Below are positions 1-6,601 of a DNA stretch of 11,481 nucleotides, one piece after another. A program made the position numbers and the translations under genes. Location of the stretch: contig JASLJP010000269.1 in assembly GCA_030152425.1 (NCBI GenBank), positions 1-11,481 on the forward strand. The letters run 5' to 3'. A model generated the notes under the pieces. That model was not told the origin of the DNA. It was given only the letters and a program-made list of their open reading frames with translations, and did not search any database. The stretch comes from Aquirhabdus sp. Lineage in GTDB: Bacteria > Pseudomonadota > Gammaproteobacteria > Pseudomonadales > Moraxellaceae. The number at the start of each line of letters is the position of its first letter. The stretch's first letter is position 1.

Positions 1-16
1 GCTTGAGGGCTTTTTT
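1..16 (+). terminator. 3' half of a probable rho-independent terminator
   Basis: The window opens with a GC-containing arm (GCTTGAGGGC, bases 1-10) followed at once by six T residues (11-16). This is how the descending arm and U-tract of an intrinsic terminator look. The matching 5' arm (GCCCTCAAGC) would lie just left of the window and cannot be seen. If real, it ends a plus-strand gene outside the window. Bases 17-80, up to the stop codon of the minus-strand gene, hold nothing else I can identify. Confidence 0.35.
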
Positions 17-80
17 GTTGGTGTATTTTGCCACTCCGCCCAGAGACGTCATGGCGCGGCCGATGCACCTGACCTATCGC

Positions 81-1049
81 TTAGTTGCTACGATATGCCG
101 GGCCCAGATAGGAGCGCATGGTGTCGCTATTGATGCCCAGAGGCGTCAGGCTCCAGCGGCTACCAGACGGCAGGTCGCCGAGATAAAGCTGATAGTTCCC
201 CATTTGCGTACTGCTAAAAAATACCAGATTAGAGCCGTTGACTGGCCAAGCATCCGAATTGTCACTGAGGCAATCATTGAAATTAGCCTGTGTCGCATTG
301 GCGCTTAGCGAGGTCTTATAAGCTGTTTGATCATTACCTTTAGAGGTGTCGGCGTAAAAGACGGTAGAATCACTGCGCACAATGGGGTAGTAGCCTTTTT
401 TGGCAAAGCTTAGGGTCTGACCCGTCAGCAGGTTCTTGTGATAGATTTGTAGGGCACTGCCTGAACCGATGGCAAACAACAGGTTGTTGTTATTCGGCGT
501 CAGGAAAGGCATGGAGTCTTCGAGTGTGTTATTGGTGAGATTGGTCAGACTGCCGAGTGTCGGGACACCGCCGACCACCGTGAATGGCGCACTGAAACTA
601 TTGCCGAAATTCTGTTTAAACACGATGCGACTGCCATCGGCAGAAAACTTGGGATCTTCGTTGCGCGTCGCGCCGGTTGATTGGGTGAGGTTATAGGGGA
701 TATGACTGTTGTTGGTCGGCCAAGCAAACAGATTCCAAGCATTATTTTGGATGCCCATAAACAGCAGCCAGTTGCCATCAGGTGACCAGACTGCGTTCAT
801 CGGGTCGCTAATGCCCCAGCTCGGATTGCTGATTTGAGTGAGTAAATGATAGTTAAAATCGTAAACCCAAAGCTGGCTTGAACCATCTCCATAACTGATA
901 TAGCTGTGATAGACCAACTTGCCGGTGATCAATGCAGGAAAACTGTTGTTTGATGCAGTAGGGGGATTATTGCTGCACAGGGCGCTGCTCGTGTTCGTGC
1001 TGAATACACAAATCGCCAAGAGGGCAAGTGTAAATACGGTGGACTTCAT
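81..1049 (-). CDS. Secreted TolB-like beta-propeller (PD40/WD40-like) protein
   Basis: This encodes a 322-residue exported protein built from TolB/PD40-type propeller blades. A type I signal peptide is visible (K2, hydrophobic residues 5-16, likely cleavage after Ala23, SSA-LC). Cys25 follows the cleavage site, but the preceding residues (S-A-L) do not make a lipobox, so it is probably not a lipoprotein. Typical blade motifs occur several times (VWSPDGNWLLF, KFSADGSRIVF, PFLTPNNNNLLF), each an aromatic/S/P-D-G turn followed by a hydrophobic strand. Cys25 and one cysteine in an NDC motif near residue 255 could form a disulfide. The reading frame extends 24 codons further upstream, but ATG at 1049 is chosen because AGGA lies 8 nt before it and the signal peptide starts there. 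The protein is rich in Asn, Ser and Thr. TolB itself is longer, with an extra N-terminal domain, and there are no tol or pal genes here, so this is not TolB. Its ligand is unknown. Confidence 0.8.
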   Translation of the reverse strand: MKSTVFTLALLAICVFSTNTSSALCSNNPPTASNNSFPALITGKLVYHSYISYGDGSSQLWVYDFNYHLLTQISNPSWGISDPMNAVWSPDGNWLLFMGIQNNAWNLFAWPTNNSHIPYNLTQSTGATRNEDPKFSADGSRIVFKQNFGNSFSAPFTVVGGVPTLGSLTNLTNNTLEDSMPFLTPNNNNLLFAIGSGSALQIYHKNLLTGQTLSFAKKGYYPIVRSDSTVFYADTSKGNDQTAYKTSLSANATQANFNDCLSDNSDAWPVNGSNLVFFSSTQMGNYQLYLGDLPSGSRWSLTPLGINSDTMRSYLGPAYRSN

Positions 1050-1160
1050 TGTCTCATTCCTGTTTTTGCAAAAAAACTTATCGACCGCCCGTTGCGTCGA
1101 GTCTGTGCGGCGCCCCCTCAAAGTCTATGCCTCGATATGAAAAGATCGGCTCGCCACGCT

Positions 1161-1189
1161 TGAATATCGTATTTCCTCGTAATAGTCAA
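1161..1189 (-). promoter_or_regulatory. Candidate promoter of the propeller gene
   Basis: On the minus strand TTGACT (1189-1184, five of six matches to the -35 consensus) is followed after 17 bases by TATTCA (1166-1161), a weak -10. Transcription would start near 1155 and give a leader of about 105 nt. An AT-rich tract (about 1187-1228) lies directly upstream and could act as an UP element or bind a nucleoid protein. The weak -10 keeps confidence low. Confidence 0.35.
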
Positions 1190-1421
1190 ACTTAAAAATC
1201 AATAAATTTAATATGTTAGTTTATTTCATCGACGCCTAACGCGACACAAACGCAGGCTGTGAACGGGTAGGCATTTTGGCTGATCAATCCACTGCCGATG
1301 ACGGAAATACGCGGATAGCCTCACAGCAGCGCCAGCACCTCTTAGACACCTTGCTTTGTAATTTCATGCAAGCGAATGATTTCAGTGTGTATCTTACCGT
1401 AAAGTACTGTTAACAATAATT
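1190..1421. other. Intergenic core between divergent promoters
   Basis: This stretch lies between the propeller promoter and the pgaA promoter. It begins AT-rich (to about 1228) and then becomes mixed. A 45-codon plus-strand frame that would need a TTG start (1276-1413) has no convincing support. A small inverted repeat CTTGC/GCAAG (1350-1354 with 1368-1372, 13-base loop) and the sequence TGTTAACA (1409-1416), just upstream of the pgaA -35 box, are possible protein-binding sites. E. coli pgaA is activated by the LysR-type protein NhaR, but I cannot recognise a specific operator here. Confidence 0.3.
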
Positions 1422-1451
1422 TTGAATAAATGTGAACCAGTTCGCTATAAT
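1422..1451 (+). promoter_or_regulatory. Sigma70-type promoter of the pga operon
   Basis: TTGAAT (1422-1427, four of six -35 matches) and a perfect TATAAT (1446-1451) are separated by 18 bases, a good sigma70 arrangement. Transcription should start near 1457-1459. That gives a leader of about 155 nt before the pgaA ATG at 1614. A long untranslated leader is also known for E. coli pgaA, where CsrA represses translation through several leader binding sites. Confidence 0.65.
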
Positions 1452-1475
1452 CAGGGTAGGAATTGGAGTCCGATC

Positions 1476-1520
1476 GTGTCTGAAAGTGATGTTCGCCAGA
1501 TTATCTATCGTGCAAGATGA
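1476..1520 (+). CDS. Possible 14-codon leader peptide in the pgaA 5' UTR
   Basis: A GTG codon at 1476 opens a 14-residue frame (MSESDVRQIIYRAR) ending at TGA 1518-1520. It is preceded by the best Shine-Dalgarno sequence in the leader: GGAG at 1465-1468, 7 nt from the GTG, with AGGA at 1458-1461. The stop overlaps an ATG (ATGA, 1517-1520). That ATG opens a three-codon frame whose TGA (1526-1528) shares a base with the ATG of the next leader frame at 1528. Skipping one base near 1512 would join this frame to that next one. The region could therefore be one small protein of about 46 residues that is frameshifted or decayed. Very short frames often arise by chance, so the call rests on the Shine-Dalgarno and the chain of overlaps. 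Confidence 0.3.
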   Translation: MSESDVRQIIYRAR

Positions 1521-1527
1521 GTTTGTG

Positions 1528-1617
1528 ATGAACATGTGTGACCGTAGTGATTCTTCAATGGCGGAGCAGTGGCGCCAGATGCCTTCGATCGCGATGGATG
1601 GATATCTGTTGCGATGA
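1528..1617 (+). CDS. Possible 29-codon leader frame overlapping the pgaA start
   Basis: ATG at 1528 opens a frame of 29 residues (beginning MNMCDRSDSS, ending DGYLLR). Its TGA at 1615-1617 overlaps the pgaA ATG at 1614 as ATGA, the same 4-nt coupling seen at the downstream junctions of the operon. The frame is open further upstream, but upstream starts would include the promoter. The ribosome site for ATG 1528 is weak (GAG, 6 nt upstream). Reinitiation after the upstream leader frame is the more plausible way in. Ribosomes reaching its stop would pass through the predicted hairpin that hides the pgaA start. I recognise no family. This could be chance. Confidence 0.3.
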   Translation: MNMCDRSDSSMAEQWRQMPSIAMDGYLLR

Positions 1618-1619
1618 AG
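1583..1619 (+). promoter_or_regulatory. Hairpin enclosing the pgaA start codon, GGA motifs in loop
   Basis: Bases 1583-1586 (CTTC) and 1588-1592 (ATCGC) can pair with 1616-1619 (GAAG) and 1611-1615 (GCGAT). This makes a 9-bp stem with one bulged G (1587), extendable by G1593-U1610 and A1594-U1609. All three bases of the pgaA ATG (1614-1616) lie in the descending arm. The loop holds tandem GGA motifs (1596-1598 and 1600-1602), the first within GGATG. GGA, ideally GGAUG, in a hairpin loop is the known CsrA/RsmA recognition form. These GGAs are also the only Shine-Dalgarno-like bases near the start. Further GGA motifs in the leader are at 1459, 1465 and 1563. This points to post-transcriptional control of pgaA, as in E. 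coli. The fold was paired by hand. Confidence 0.45.
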
Positions 1620-4600
1620 TCTTTCCGCGTCAACAAGATTTCCTGCGCCCTCGCGCTGCTCATGGGCGGTATACCACTGTCTACATGGGCTGCTGACGAT
1701 ACGGTCTCATTTAAACGCGAACAGGCTGTTCTTTTGGCACGCAGTGGCCAACTCGATGCAGGCCTCATTGCCCTGAAGAAACTACACGTCGAAAACCCAC
1801 AAGACGCAAAAGTCAGCAGTGATTTGCTCGTGCTCTTGCGCCAAGCCGGCCGCAATATCGAGATCGGGCAACTGACCGATCAAGGCGCGTTTAAACAGCT
1901 CACCGACTATGCCTATCTCCCGTGGGCATCAGCCCTCCGCGATCTGAAGCGCTATCGCGATGCTGCGCATATCCTTGCACCGGTCAAAACCCGTCTGGGC
2001 AGTAAGGCTCTGATCCTCTATGCCACCCTGCGCGTTGAAAACAGTCAACCGCAAGCTGCGCTCGCGGCCTTACAGACTGTGGCTGTCCAAAAGTCCCGCC
2101 TCGATGCCAACGACTATGCGCAAATGGCCTATGTCTATCGCATGGCACAGCAGCCCGTCCAAGCAGTACGCATGAGTCGCGAAGCGCTGAAAAAAAATCC
2201 ACGCTTGGCTCTGGCTGTGCAAGAGCTGCGACTGGCGTTGGCAGCTATTCCTGACCCACTGACCTTGTCACGCGAGCAGGCAGTAGGCCTTGCACGCAAG
2301 GGCGAGTTGGAAAATGCGATCGTTGGACTGCGGCAGCTCCATCGCCAGCATCCCCATGATGTCAAGATCGGCAGTGACCTGATCGTCCTGCTAAGACAGG
2401 CCGGATACTCTGCGGAGATAGGATTACTCGCCGATCAAGGCACACTCAGCAGCCTTGCACCTTATGCCTATCTGCCGATGGCCTCGGCGCTACGCGACCT
2501 CGACCGCTATGACGACGCCTTACAGTTGCTTGCGCCAGTCCGGGATCGCTTGGGCAACAAAGCACACATCCTCTACGCCACGTTGTGCGCCGAATCTAAC
2601 CACCCAGCATGTGCAGAGGACGTCCTACAGGCAGTGCAGAGCAGTACCAATCTCCAATCCAGTCGCAGTAAACCTCACGTCGTGAATCTAGACGCACATG
2701 ACTATGCCCAGATGGCGTATATCTATCGCCTAATCCAGCAACCGATTACCGGACTCCAAATGGGTCAGCGTGCCCGCGGTCTACAAGCCGATCTGCCACT
2801 GGCGATTCAACAAACCGGCTATGCCTTGTCTGATCTCGGGGCGCCGGATGCTGCGCTACAGCTAGCCGTATTAAACCCGACACTTTTTCCAGCAGAAAGC
2901 CGCTATCGCCTACAGGTCGATGTCACAGCGCAAAATCTACGGAATGCCGTCGCCGAGCGCTACCGCTTGGAAAGTAGTAAACGGGCGTTAATCCGCAATC
3001 AGCCTTTGGATGCGGTTCTAGCAGAGATCAATCACAACATCACCTCGATTCCAGCGGATAGCCCGCAGTATCGCCGTTCCTTGTTTGATCGGGTGTATGC
3101 GCTACGGGTACGTGAGCGGATGGTGGAGTGCATTCAAGCCTATCAGGCGCTCCCTGTCAGGGATGCAATGATACCGAGCTATGTACGCCGCGCTGCAGCA
3201 GATGCATTTCTTGCGACCAAACAACCGCGAATGGCACATTCGCTCTATCGGCCATTAATGGCAGAGCAAAATGATGCAGCTCTTTACTTGGCGGATTATT
3301 ACGCGCTGATCGACAGCGAGGATTACGATCAGGCGGCGATCATCCTTGACCAGATCTCCAAAATCACGCCTGCCACGCGGGTGTCGCGCGCGGCAAATAA
3401 AAAAGAACTGCCAAACTGGCCGCGTCTGGATGTCGATCAGACACTGGCGATGGATGCTGCCTACCGCAATCATCTGGGGGAGGCCGAGCAGCAAATCGCG
3501 CGCTTGTCAGCCCACGCGCCGCGTAATGTGATGTTGCTCAATAACTATGCCACCATCCTACGCTGGCGCGGTTTGCCATCCGCTGCTGATCGGGTGACCG
3601 ATCTGGCCGTAGCCTATGAGCCGGATGACAATGCCACACGACTGACCACGGCCAATAATGCCCGCGATCTTGAGCAAATCTCACGCTGGCGCCAGGCCAT
3701 CGTTCCCCTACGACAGCTTTATCCCGAGGACAGTGGCATCGAAAAGAATTATCAAAGCCTAGTGGATCGTGATCGACCCTCGATCAGCAGTGAGCTGGTC
3801 ATCGGCAGCAGCTCGGGCGGTCAGCAGGTCACCGACATCAATGGTAGCCGTGATTTGGACTGGCAAACCCGCATTAATACGCCTTGGCTGCAGGATAACT
3901 GGCGCGGCTTTGTGCAGCTCGATACCCGGCAGTCGGATTTCAGTGCCCAATCTGTACAAGACAATCGTGCCGGCGTAGGTGCGGAATGGAGCAGTGCGCG
4001 CAGAAACGCATGGCTCATGCTAAGTGGTCCAATCAGCGGGCGCCGTGATCATGGTGGCGTCAGCGCCGGCTGGTCGCACTGGCTTGATGACCAGTGGCAA
4101 TACGGGATCAATCTATCCAGCGACTCACTGGATACCCCATTGCGCGCGCTCAATGCTGGGATATCTGCCAAAGACGCAGGGCTAAGCCTGAAATGGCAAC
4201 AAAACGAATCGCGCTCGGCCTATCTGCGCGGCGGTCTCATGCGCTTAAGCGATGGCAACCAGCGCCTGTCACTCAGTGCGGGGCTGAGCCAGCGCGTACA
4301 GGCGACAGCACACACCCTGACGACCGTCGGCATTGGGCTGTACAGCGAGCGCAACAGCCAGCCGGGCGGGGTGTATTTTTCACCTGCCCAAACGCTGGGT
4401 GAAAGCGTGTATGTACAACACGATTGGGTGACCTTGCGCAACTATGAGTATGCTCTAACCCAACGCGTCAAGTTCACTGCCGGATTAAATACGCAGTCGG
4501 GCTATGGTATTGCCGCAGTAGCCGATGTGCTGTATCAGCACCTGTGGCAGCTGTCACGGACATGGAAACTCAATTATGGTGTCACCTTCGGGACGCCGGT

Positions 4601-4661
4601 CTACGATGGTCAGCGAGAGCGCCGCATTGCCGCCCTGTTGGGCTTTGAGGGCGTATTTTGA
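1614..4661 (+). CDS. pgaA: PgaA, PNAG outer-membrane export porin with duplicated TPR block
   Basis: PgaA exports partly deacetylated PNAG across the outer membrane. It has a periplasmic TPR superhelix that binds polymer and PgaB, and a C-terminal 16-stranded beta-barrel. Here 1015 residues are seen, against about 807 in E. coli. A signal peptide (K2, R5, K8, hydrophobic 11-22, cleavage near Ala26) supports ATG 1614. A GTG at 1569 is in frame but has no ribosome site and would spoil the signal peptide. Residues 33-217 and 218-about 411 are tandem copies of one TPR block. They share REQAV, LLRQAG, ASALRDL, ILYATL and DYAQMAY, and account for nearly all the extra length. TPR-like helices continue to about residue 718 (LNNYATILRWRGLP). 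The barrel runs from about 723 to the C-terminal Phe, with DNWRGF and a GAEW strand like E. coli PgaA. The ribosome site is weak and lies in a hairpin loop. The stop overlaps the TTG start of pgaB. Confidence 0.95.
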   Translation: MKSFRVNKISCALALLMGGIPLSTWAADDTVSFKREQAVLLARSGQLDAGLIALKKLHVENPQDAKVSSDLLVLLRQAGRNIEIGQLTDQGAFKQLTDYAYLPWASALRDLKRYRDAAHILAPVKTRLGSKALILYATLRVENSQPQAALAALQTVAVQKSRLDANDYAQMAYVYRMAQQPVQAVRMSREALKKNPRLALAVQELRLALAAIPDPLTLSREQAVGLARKGELENAIVGLRQLHRQHPHDVKIGSDLIVLLRQAGYSAEIGLLADQGTLSSLAPYAYLPMASALRDLDRYDDALQLLAPVRDRLGNKAHILYATLCAESNHPACAEDVLQAVQSSTNLQSSRSKPHVVNLDAHDYAQMAYIYRLIQQPITGLQMGQRARGLQADLPLAIQQTGYALSDLGAPDAALQLAVLNPTLFPAESRYRLQVDVTAQNLRNAVAERYRLESSKRALIRNQPLDAVLAEINHNITSIPADSPQYRRSLFDRVYALRVRERMVECIQAYQALPVRDAMIPSYVRRAAADAFLATKQPRMAHSLYRPLMAEQNDAALYLADYYALIDSEDYDQAAIILDQISKITPATRVSRAANKKELPNWPRLDVDQTLAMDAAYRNHLGEAEQQIARLSAHAPRNVMLLNNYATILRWRGLPSAADRVTDLAVAYEPDDNATRLTTANNARDLEQISRWRQAIVPLRQLYPEDSGIEKNYQSLVDRDRPSISSELVIGSSSGGQQVTDINGSRDLDWQTRINTPWLQDNWRGFVQLDTRQSDFSAQSVQDNRAGVGAEWSSARRNAWLMLSGPISGRRDHGGVSAGWSHWLDDQWQYGINLSSDSLDTPLRALNAGISAKDAGLSLKWQQNESRSAYLRGGLMRLSDGNQRLSLSAGLSQRVQATAHTLTTVGIGLYSERNSQPGGVYFSPAQTLGESVYVQHDWVTLRNYEYALTQRVKFTAGLNTQSGYGIAAVADVLYQHLWQLSRTWKLNYGVTFGTPVYDGQRERRIAALLGFEGVF

Positions 4662-6601
4662 TAAAGCACGCGATGTTGACTATCAGACTTCTACTGCCGC
4701 TCTTGCTAACCTATATCCTAGGTAGCCTTAGCCATGCCGCGCCAGTATCTGTGCCGAGCGCGCCGTCCACACCAGTACCATATAGCGTCCAGATTCCTGC
4801 CAATCAGTACGTCGTTCTTGCATTCCATGATATCCGAGATGATGTACAGGCCGAGATCGACCACGATCCTTTTGCAATCAGCACCGCACGACTGGCGAGT
4901 TTTTTTGACTGGATCTCCCGCCATGATCTGCATCCGGTGTCATTAAAGACCATCCTTGCGGCGCAAAAAGGGCAGGGAACGCTGCCCAAAAATGCAGTGC
5001 TGCTGACCTTTGACGATGGCCCGGAAAGCAATTTCACTCACCTGTTTCCCCTGCTGCGCAGTTATCAGTATCCCGCACTGCTGGCGCTGCAAACCGGCTG
5101 GATCACGGGCGAGGTCAAGATCGATCTGTACGGCAAACCGGGTTTTGTCACCTGGCCTCAGTTGCAAGAGATGCAGGCCTCAGGTCTGGTCGAATTCGCG
5201 ACGCATAGCCATGATCTGCACAAAGGCATTCCCGCCAACCCCGAAGGCAATCTCGAGCCAGCGGCGATCACTCGCCAATACGATGCGACACTGCGGCGCT
5301 ATGAAAGTGAAGCAGACTATGTCAAACGCATTCATGATGATCTGCAGCGCAGCAGCCAGATCATCCGCAAGCATCTAGGCGTTAGTCCGCAGGTGGTCGT
5401 TTGGCCCTATGGGGCGATGAATGAACAGACGCGTAGGATTGCCAAATCTGTCGGCCTGCCCATTTCGTTCTCACTGGGCGATGAGAAAATCAATACGTTG
5501 GCCATCGAGGCTCAGCCCGTAGCGCGCATGTTGGTTGCTGGCAGTCCCGGCCCGGTCGACTTCGAACAGCAAATGGATAGCGTGCTGACACCGACAGCCA
5601 AGATTCAGCGCGCGATCGAAATTAGTCTGGATCAGGTTTATGACCCTGATCCAGAGCAGGTCCAACGCAAGCTCAGTGTACTGCTCGAGCAGGTCAAAGC
5701 CTACGGTATTCGCTCGGTTTACCTCAAGGCCTATAGTGATCGTGCAGTCAGTGGTACGGCGACAGCGCTTTATTTTCCCAATCGCCACTTGCCCATGCGC
5801 GCCGACCTGTTTAATCGCGTCGCGTGGCAACTGCGTACCCGAAGCGATGTTAAAGTCTACGCGGTGATGCCACTGCTGCGATTTGTAGTCCCCGACGCCG
5901 CACAGCAACAACTGGTGCTGAATCCGCTCCTGCCTGAAACCGTACGACTAGTCGGTGATCTTTATGAAGACTTGGGCAAGAATGCCCCCGGCATCAACGG
6001 AATCGTGATCGACAGCGAGACTGGTCGCAAGTCGCCATTGACAGAGCAGGGGCGTGAAGCCCTGATGGGCTTTACCGATCGGGTGGTGAGCCGCATGGTG
6101 CACTATCAAGATGCCAGCAATGCATTTTCGATAGTCCGCCGAGTGTCGAGACAAGGACTAGACATACCGACAAGCCCCCATCTCCAGTCTACACTCGCAC
6201 CTTTACTGCAGCATTATGATGAAGTGGTCATTCAGCTAGATGCCTCTACGGAGTCCGAGCAAAGCCTGCAGACACTGGTCAAACAGGTCGCAGGCCTGCC
6301 GCAAGGTCTGACCAAGGTCACTTTTGCACTACAGGCAGAGGATGCGCAGCAGCGCTTGATGCCCAGTGCTGCACTGGCGTCCCGAATGCAGTATCTCATA
6401 CGCTTGGGTGCAAAAAACATTGCCTACGCACCCCATGATTTTATGAACAACTCTGACTTTTCATTGATATATCCGACATTTAGCCTCAATAGCTTTCCTG
6501 AACTGTATCAAGTCCCGCAGCGGATTGCAGCAGGCGATGACCCAAGCCTCAAGCCCTATAGCAGCATCCCGTCTGCCCCTACAGGGGGAGAAGCGCCATG
6601 A
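4658..6601 (+). CDS. pgaB: PgaB, PNAG de-N-acetylase
   Basis: PgaB removes a fraction of N-acetyl groups from PNAG in the periplasm, which is needed for export through PgaA. The protein has 647 residues. Residues 50-300 form a CE4-type deacetylase domain. TFDDG (117-121) gives catalytic and metal Asp119/Asp120, metal ligands His183 and His188 lie in THSHDLHKGI, and VWPYG is at 248-252. From about 318 the C-terminal PgaB domain begins (VYDPDPEQ, YFPNRHLPMRAD, WQLRTRS). Where E. coli has FHDD in its GH153 hydrolase part, this protein has VIDSE (450-454), and the following segment looks shorter. The TTG at 4658 is chosen because it overlaps the pgaA stop (TTGA) and has GAGG 7 nt upstream. ATG 4673, five codons on, is an alternative. 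The N-terminus is a hydrophobic signal sequence (cleavage likely after SHA, residue 27) with no lipobox. E. coli PgaB is a lipoprotein, and this protein has no cysteine at all. Confidence 0.94.
   Translation: MIKHAMLTIRLLLPLLLTYILGSLSHAAPVSVPSAPSTPVPYSVQIPANQYVVLAFHDIRDDVQAEIDHDPFAISTARLASFFDWISRHDLHPVSLKTILAAQKGQGTLPKNAVLLTFDDGPESNFTHLFPLLRSYQYPALLALQTGWITGEVKIDLYGKPGFVTWPQLQEMQASGLVEFATHSHDLHKGIPANPEGNLEPAAITRQYDATLRRYESEADYVKRIHDDLQRSSQIIRKHLGVSPQVVVWPYGAMNEQTRRIAKSVGLPISFSLGDEKINTLAIEAQPVARMLVAGSPGPVDFEQQMDSVLTPTAKIQRAIEISLDQVYDPDPEQVQRKLSVLLEQVKAYGIRSVYLKAYSDRAVSGTATALYFPNRHLPMRADLFNRVAWQLRTRSDVKVYAVMPLLRFVVPDAAQQQLVLNPLLPETVRLVGDLYEDLGKNAPGINGIVIDSETGRKSPLTEQGREALMGFTDRVVSRMVHYQDASNAFSIVRRVSRQGLDIPTSPHLQSTLAPLLQHYDEVVIQLDASTESEQSLQTLVKQVAGLPQGLTKVTFALQAEDAQQRLMPSAALASRMQYLIRLGAKNIAYAPHDFMNNSDFSLIYPTFSLNSFPELYQVPQRIAAGDDPSLKPYSSIPSAPTGGEAP

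Noticed and set aside
1050..1121. 24-codon N-terminal extension of the propeller gene
   Set aside because: The extension is basic and polar and would bury the signal peptide. AGGA 8 nt before ATG 1049 supports the shorter form.
1391..1416. LysR-type (NhaR-like) operator just upstream of the pga -35 box
   Set aside because: TTACCG...TGTTAA looks weakly dyad-symmetric, but too few bases match to call a site.
1569..1613. Upstream in-frame GTG start for pgaA
   Set aside because: It adds 15 mostly polar, acidic residues ahead of a good signal peptide and has no Shine-Dalgarno. ATG 1614 is preferred.
5471..5911. 146-residue minus-strand frame inside pgaB
   Set aside because: It lies wholly within the conserved pgaB coding frame, with no ribosome site or recognisable domain. 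It is a shadow.
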